Part shown: positions 56,072 through 62,000 of the stretch, one piece after another
Layout: each line of letters opens with the position of its first letter
Numbering within the stretch: the stretch's first letter is position 1
Assembly: GCA_037447655.1 (NCBI GenBank)
Contig: JBBHKE010003044.1
Span: 1 to 62,000 of the forward strand
Length of the DNA: 62,000 nucleotides
Source: Zygnema cylindricum
Lineage: Eukaryota > Streptophyta > Zygnematophyceae > Zygnematales > Zygnemataceae
Reading direction: 5' to 3'
The notes under the pieces: generated by a model
Databases searched by the model: none
Seen by the model: only the letters and a program-made list of their open reading frames with translations
What the model was told of the DNA's origin: nothing
Made by a program: the position numbers and the translations under genes

Positions 56072-56798
56072 CTAGTCCAATTTTAATTTCAGTTTTAATC
56101 CACACTTTTCTGTGCAATATTTTAACTTGGGAGAAGGCACAGGTTTTGTCATCATATCAGCTACCATTTCCCTATCAGATCTATATACAAGATTCACGAT
56201 CTTATTCTGAACTTTTTCTCTTACAAAACTTAATCTTATGTCCATATGTTTAGCTTTAAAATGATGTTTTGGATTAGCTGCAATTGCAATGGTTGCTTGA
56301 TTATCCCAAATCACTTCATGCACTCCCTCCTTCATATACCCCAGTTCTTGCAAAAAGGACTTGATCCACATCAACTCTTTCACAGTAGAACAAGAGGCCA
56401 TGTACTCAACCTTCATAGTAGACTGACCAACCACCTTTTGTTGCTTACTGCTCCAATAACACGCACCTTCCCCAATATATAACACATACCCAAAAGTGCA
56501 TCTTCTCATAGGTGCATCCCCATAACTAGCATCACTCCAAGTAGTGATGTCAATGCGCTCCCCTCCCAAATGCAACCATAGTTCTCTGGTTCCCACCATA
56601 AATCTCATGACTCTCTTCGCTGCTTCCTAATATCTTCGTAGGATTGTTAAGACTCCTGTTGAGTACACCAACTGCTAACGCTATGTCCGGCCTGGTACAG
56701 TTCATAAAATAGATTAAACTTCCTACAACCTGTTTATAAGGAATAGACTTTATAAACTCTCTTTCCTCTGGACTCATGTGATCATCTAAGATCATCAC
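56072..56798 (-). pseudogene. RNase H of element F
   Basis: FMNCTRPDIALAVGV, then after a frameshift LHLGGERIDITTWSDASYGD, STMKVEYMA, DNQATIAIA and KAKHMDIR, ending KLKLD. Active-site residues are largely kept. Confidence 0.85.
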
Positions 56799-56821
56799 TC
56801 ATATTTCTACACTCCCATCAC

Positions 56822-57522
56822 TTACTTTTTCAAGTCCATGGGAGTGGTACAATTGTTAGCCTTTTCCATCTGGAATTTCTCGAGCATATTACCTATTGCT
56901 TCTTTCTGAGTAAGTCTGATAATCTTCTTCCCCCTACCTCTCTCCATTTGAATCTCCAAAATATATCTTGCCTCCCCTAAATCCTTCAAATGAAATCTGC
57001 TTTTATGATCTTTCTTAGACTTATCGATTTTTTCCAAAGATTTAATCAACACATGTAGATCATCCATATAAATTGTAATAAAAATAACCCCATTCTCATC
57101 CTCAAACATATAGATAGAATGGTCAGATTTGATCCGGGTATACCCAGACGGGTAAAAAACTCATCTAGTTTCTTATGTCACTGTCGAGGAGCCTTTTTCA
57201 GTCCATATAAGGACTTGATGAGCCTGCACACTTTGCTCTCTTCTCTTTCCTCCACAAATCCCTCTGGTTTCCTCATGAATATCTCTTTCTCTAACTCACC
57301 ATTAAAAAAGGCAGTCTTAATATCTATCTTGTGAATTTCCATGTCTTCAGCTGCTGCCAAACTCAAGAGAATCCTTAATGATGGGAACCAAACAATTGGA
57401 GCAAAGGTCTCCTTATAGTTAATCCCCTCCTTGTGGGTGAACCCTTTTGTTACCAATCGAGCCTTATATCTCTCAATGGTAATATCTGCGTTCAGTTTTA
57501 GTTTAAATACCCATTTACCCAT
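56822..57522 (-). pseudogene. reverse transcriptase of element F
   Basis: Two blocks: 57522-57178 (KLNADITIERYKARLV, HKIDIKTAFFNGEL, KSLYGLKKAPRQ) and 57109-56822 (TIYMDDLHV, KDLGEARYILEIQ). The catalytic motif is YMDD, not YVDD as in A, C and G. A frameshift lies between the blocks near 57170. Confidence 0.85.
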
Positions 57523-58277
57523 TACGTTTTCTATTTGAAAGACAATTCGCTAGTTCCCAAGTATTTGCTTCCATGATAGAGGCCATCTCAACATTTATGG
57601 CTCTAATCCATCTTTCTTTCTCCGGACTATTCACTGCCTTCGAGTAAGAGTGAGGCTCATCTGGATGAGATAGCTTAGTTACCTTATAAGCAGCCTATTT
57701 TTCTTGTATCCTTTTGCTGCTTCTTCTCTCTCCCTTAAACTCTGAAGCTGGAATGGATGGATGTCTTGGATTTCTCCTCACTGTCTCAGCGGCTCCCCTG
57801 TCCATAGAAGCTGGTTCTGGTCCCACTTCTTCTATCTCCTCGAAGTCCATAGGGGTATGTGAGATTTTTGGTGAGTCTTGTGTATCTCGGATCTCACCTT
57901 AATTTGCAATCACGGATTCACTTATGTCCCTTTCGGGAACGACGAGGTACTCTTTACTTTCAAACTCAAATGTGATTCTTATCTTCTTTGTATATTTGAA
58001 GGTGTCAAATGACTTCCCTTTATCTATGACAACTATGTGTTTGACAAGAATGATATCTTTCTTTGGAAAGTCATAGATTGTATATCCCTTGAAATCCTCA
58101 TCATATCCCACAAAGTATCCATATTTTCCCTTTGCATCTAGTTTCTAGTTTTTCCTATCCGTGTCAAGATTGTAAACTTGGCTACCGAATATTTTAAGGT
58201 GTGAGATATCTAGTTTCCTTCCAACTCATCTCTTATAAGGTGTCACTCCCTTTACAACTGAGGGAAGGACTCTATTC
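57523..58277 (-). pseudogene. integrase C-terminal part and linker of element F
   Basis: Minus strand reads the SHLKIFGSQV block near 58190, GYDEDFKGYTIYDFPKKDII (58111 onward) and an acidic linker with a stop near 57899. Matches the corresponding part of A. Confidence 0.75.
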
Positions 58278-59399
58278 TTAATGTAGTTGGCACAGTTCAT
58301 TGCTTCTGCCCCAAAACCTATTTCCTATTTTTTTGTCGGCTAACATACTGCATGCACTATCTTCTAGTGTTCGATTCAACCTCTCGGCTAACCCATTTTG
58401 TTCCGAGTTATATGGTACAGTTTTGTGATGCTTCACTCCCTCATCTCCCAAATATTCCTCAAACTGGTTAGAGGTATATTCTCCCCTATTATCACTCCTT
58501 ATCCTTTTAATGGGGGTTTCATGCAACTTCTCAATCCAGGCTTTATATTCTTTGAAGTAAGTTGATGCTTCAGACTTTGTTTCTAGAAAGTAGACTCTAC
58601 AGTATCTAGACCATTCATTGGTTATTGTCATCATAAACCTCTTTCCTCCAACCAAAGGTACTTTTGCAGGTCCCCAAATATCTTTGTGGACTAAATCTAA
58701 AACTTTCTCACCTGTATATGTGTCGGTTTTGGGAAAGGGAAGTCTGTGAGCCTTACCTTGAGCACAACCACTATAAACATCCATCATTTCATTATCCCCA
58801 AACTGAATGCCTTCTACTACCCCAAGCTTTTTCATTTCCCTCAACCTATCAAAATGTACATGTCCCAAGTGCTTATGCCAAATCATCAACTTAGGAACAC
58901 CAACATAGTTAGCATTCTTCTTTTCATTACTGAAGTTAAGCCTAAACATTCGTTGGATACCCTTATCTGGCGTGAAGTAAACTTCATCCCCATACTTAGA
59001 TGTAAAGACTCCCTTTTTAATGAAGGTATTAAGCTCTTTCTCATCTAACACAAACGTAGAGACAAGATTTTTACTCAGCATAGGAATGTAGAGTACATTT
59101 GAGAATGTAAGTATAAAAGTCTTACCCTCCACTATTACTTTCAGATCTACTGCTCCAACTAGATCTGTAGTAACCACTCTCCCATCCCCATACTCTATCT
59201 CTACAGGAGGGATCTTTCTTAGCTTAGTGAAGAGTTCCTTATCACCACATATATGCATGGATGCACCTGAGTTGATGATCCATCTTTCCTGTGGAGCTTC
59301 CCAAATTGCTCCAAAGGCACACTTATGTCTTTGAGGGATCTCCTTCTCCTCCAGACTCTCGTCAAGAAGAAGCTCCCCATCCTCTCTCAGAAGACTCAT
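58278..59399 (-). pseudogene. protease-integrase block of element F
   Basis: The longest open block of any element here (373 codons). The protease motif is IINSGASMH, so the catalytic Asp is Asn. The integrase has HKHLGH...YSGC (first Cys of CX2C is Tyr), VHKDIWGP (first Asp kept), SDNRGEY and SEQNGLAE. It ends with a frameshift near 58310. Confidence 0.85.
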
Positions 59400-60393
59400 C
59401 TTCGGTTTCTCTTGTCACTTTTGTAACCTCAAGTGCCTTTTTCTTCCATCCAGAAGAGCTCCCTCCACGATTCTCTTGGAGCCTCAACTCTAACAACTTG
59501 ACACAATCTGCGATGAAGTGTCCGAGCTTTTTGCAAAAATGGCAAAGACCCTTTGGGGGCCACGGTCCTCCAAAATGATCTCTTTCCCCTTTGAACGATT
59601 TCTTTGAGTCCTTCCCCCATCGATCCCCTCCTGCTGCTAGAGCTTGAATGCTCTTTCCTCCTCTCCTAATCTCTATTGTGTTTTCCTGCACAAGTATCAT
59701 CCTGACCACTGCGTTCCATTTCCATGAACTATCAAGCATTTCGTGTACTCAGTACACTATGTTCTCGAACTCATGTGGTAACTTCATAATAAGGGTGTTA
59801 ACTTTCATTTTCATTGTACCTGTCCACTTGGCACTTTCCATCTTCATATAAAAACAAGAAAGATCATAAGAGTAATCTAACATCTTTTCTCCTTTATAAG
59901 TGTAACTCACTAGTTTTTGCTCAGCCTACTAGAGCTCCTGAATAGGTCGAGCTCTATAAATCTCCTCCAAACTTACCCACAGTTCCTCGGCCTTGTAAAT
60001 GTGAATATGAGGAGTGGCCAAAGCTTGAGTGAGGTGCCTGAGAATGAAGTTATTCGCAACCATGTTTAAATCCTTCCACATTTGAGTATCGTTCTGTGTG
60101 GTCTTCACGGTTGTTGCTCTTGGTATTGTGGCAATACGAGTGATTGGTGTCTCTTTTCCCTTCCCCTTTTCAGACACAGTGCTGTCCACATCATCTGCCT
60201 CCTCCGCTGAGGCAGCCATTGCTACAGGAAACCTTACTCCTCCAAATCCTGGTGGAGTTCCCAAAGGTGGACGTTTCACTTGTCCACTAACGATACCCTA
60301 GTATCGTTTTTCGCACAAAGCTCCCATCATCATGGCTTCCCAATATATGAACCCCGATCCATTGAAGGTGGGCACCTTAGAGGGTGGGCCCAT
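59362..60393 (-). pseudogene. gag of element F
   Basis: Starts at the PBS ATG (60393-60391) with MGPPSKVPTFNG. TAG near 60300 replaces Gly of the KRYGG stretch in A. Further on: GTPPGFGGVRFP, NFILRHLTQALATPHIH, LWVSLEEIYRA, a stop near 59929, then NTLIMKLPHEFENI and zinc knuckle CHFCKKLGHFIADC (near 59530). Confidence 0.85.
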
Positions 60394-60397
60394 AACC
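60385..60397 (-). promoter_or_regulatory. primer-binding site of F, containing the gag ATG
   Basis: GGTTATGGGCCCA on the minus strand directly after the LTR, the same motif and reading frame as in A, E and G. Confidence 0.7.
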
Positions 60398-61300
60398 TAT
60401 AATTTTGTGTCCTCCATTGGACCACAGAATACACGAAGCCTCTAGATAGTATTTAACTAACCCACTTCAAGCCACAACCACTGCTGTCCAGGAAGGCAAA
60501 ATGAGAGTTTGACTACACCCCTGTAGAGTGTGGAATCCTTTGAGTTTGTAGCAAAAAGAATCAGTGAAAACGACCAACCAGCCAATTAGTTATGATTTTG
60601 CAAAAATGCCAAGTTTTATACAAACTCTCATAGGGAGAGAGGTACCTATCTACCAAATTCTCTAAGTCCTAAATCCCTCTCACAACTCCTATCTTTTGAA
60701 GTACGAACTAATCAGATCACTGTAGGGTACTAGAAAGTACTATGGCTGATGTACTTTTTGTATGGCCTAAGTACGGCAACGCCATTGAGTGAACGCGTGT
60801 CCACTTTTAACTTGTCCTTATGTTTGCTTGAATTCCTGCAACCAAATGTCATCCCTCCGCGTGGCGCCACATCATGCCACGTCTACAAACGCCAAAGTGA
60901 CCATTGCGGGATCTCAGCAGTGATATGCGCCGTCGGATTTAAATACAACATTAAATATCAGCCGTCAAAACAAATGTCCATTACATTTGTTTTTGTGTGA
61001 GATAATGTTCACACTGCATAACATTGGGTGCATGTTCTTCTGTTCGTCATCTCGTTAAATATAATCATGGTTTTAACAGTGTTTATATAATTATCAAACC
61101 TAATGTACCCTAACGGACTTCTATGAAAGACAGGTTAGCGCTAACGGCTACGCAGAGCTCTGCTAGTCAGAGGTTCGGGTCCTGCCGGACTCAACCTTTT
61201 GTTGAGACTGACATAAGTCACTCTTTAGCCCTACCTGCTTAAGCTACGACAGCCATGGCTCAGCCACCCTCTCTATCCCTCAGTGACTACGACAAGTATG
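60398..61300 (-). repeat. 5' LTR of element F, truncated
   Basis: Matches 55052-55953; similarity stops at CAAGTATG near 61300, so the first ~105 bp are missing. The adjacent sequence is unrelated to D. Confidence 0.85.
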
Positions 61301-62000
61301 TGTTGTTTTTGAAAAGTTAGTTTCGTGCGAACACGGTGTTTCGTGCGCACGCGATGTTTCGTGCGTACGCATTTACGTGATATACTGTGGAGGTTCGAAA
61401 GGATTTGCGGATTGGGGGAGTAAGTGTACGAGCAAAATTAAAGTGACGTGTGAGTGGCGCGAACAAACATTTGAAAATGTACGGCGGATCGCGAAGCGAT
61501 CCGATATGAAATGTTTGAAATATTTGAATTGTACGCCGACGGTACGGAGAGTCATATTTGGATTGTTGTACTTTATTTGCGAGAGGCGGCGTTTGTCCCA
61601 AATGACGCGTACTTTTCATGTGACACGTCGCATCTCGTACAAATGACACGGTTACGGTATGGCTAGATTTGGATAACATGACGTCGCTTCGTCAAGTGGA
61701 TTTTGAGACCACGCGGCGCGACATCAAGGGTGCCGAGCAAGAGGTACAGACGGTGGATATAGGCCGCTGTTATTTTTTCAAATAGTGGGGACGCGAAATC
61801 GCGTCATTCACCAAAATCATATTTTGGACGTCCCGGATTCTTTGACGAAAATCAAGGAGTTTCGCTGAGTGACTCAGCATGACTCAGCATGACTCAGCAT
61901 ACGATTCTGTGAGATTGTGTGTACTTCAAAATATTTGAAACAACATTGTTTTGTCTTATTTGTATTATTAAATTAGTGTTTATTATGACGTTTATATTTA
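61301..62000. other. right end of window, no gene recognised
   Basis: CG-containing DNA with a short direct repeat (GTTTCGTGCG at 61319, 61339 and 61358) and three TGACTCAGCA units near 61869-61900. Short open frames on both strands; none recognised. Confidence 0.45.
61869..61900 (+). repeat. three tandem TGACTCAGCA units
   Basis: TGACTCAGCA is repeated three times without spacer. TGACTCA is the known binding core of AP-1/GCN4-type bZIP proteins. A role here is only inferred. Confidence 0.6.

Larger units (their letters stand above)
55052..61300 (-). mobile_element. Ty1/copia retrotransposon F, related to A
   Basis: Minus strand: 5' LTR (61300-60398, truncated), PBS (60397-60385), gag, protease/integrase, RT, RNase H, purine tract (56072-56059), 3' LTR (56058-55052). 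Proteins and LTRs are close to those of A. The 5' LTR lacks its first ~105 bp and no target duplication is seen. Stops, frameshifts and catalytic-residue changes inactivate it. Confidence 0.9.

Overview
Eukaryotic nuclear DNA with one recognisable host gene and a dense nest of LTR retrotransposons. The host gene is a shaggy-like/GSK3 protein kinase on the minus strand (12425 down to 2999). I can splice it into 11 coding exons, 444 residues, with every intron in phase 0. Its N-terminal region and its QTISYEAERVVGNGSFG and TREE motifs are of the green-plant type. This suggests a streptophyte alga or other green-lineage organism with long, repeat-rich introns; I cannot name a species.

Layout. 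1-2998: low-complexity DNA downstream of the kinase. 2999-12425: the kinase gene; its introns hold GA/CT microsatellites, minisatellites, CCCTAAA-type motifs and duplicated splice donors. 12426-13260: likely 5' UTR and promoter, with two TGACGTCA palindromes. 13261-18462: no gene seen, but at least five inverted-repeat (MITE-like) DNA elements. 18463-42306: a minus-strand Ty1/copia element (C) split by two insertions. Inside C lies element B (19997-32034, target duplication CGGAC), which has a gag-like region but no visible pol. Inside B lies copia element A (20984-27315, duplication GATCA). A second insertion in C is copia element G (34794-40617, duplication GCAAC). 42307-43890: a tandem duplication split by a solo G-type LTR (42851-43681, duplication CTTTT). 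43890-55051: a decayed Ty3/gypsy element (D) interrupted by a pol-deleted copia element (E, about 48129-52258). 55052-61300: a minus-strand copia element (F), related to A, that cuts off D inside its reverse transcriptase. 61301-62000: no gene seen.

All copia elements, and B, carry the same motif directly after the 5' LTR: GGTTATGGGCC(CAC), with one base lost in C. It is complementary to the anticodon arm of initiator tRNA-Met, the internal half-tRNA priming mode known for Drosophila copia and yeast Ty5. The ATG inside this primer-binding site is in frame with the conserved start of Gag in A, E, F and G, so it probably is the gag start codon. The LTRs of A, C, E and F also contain a tRNA-like segment in antisense orientation.

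Every element ORF I examined is interrupted by stops or frameshifts, so the elements look defective here. The kinase has all catalytic motifs and looks functional. All calls come from reading the sequence; no alignment or database search was run.
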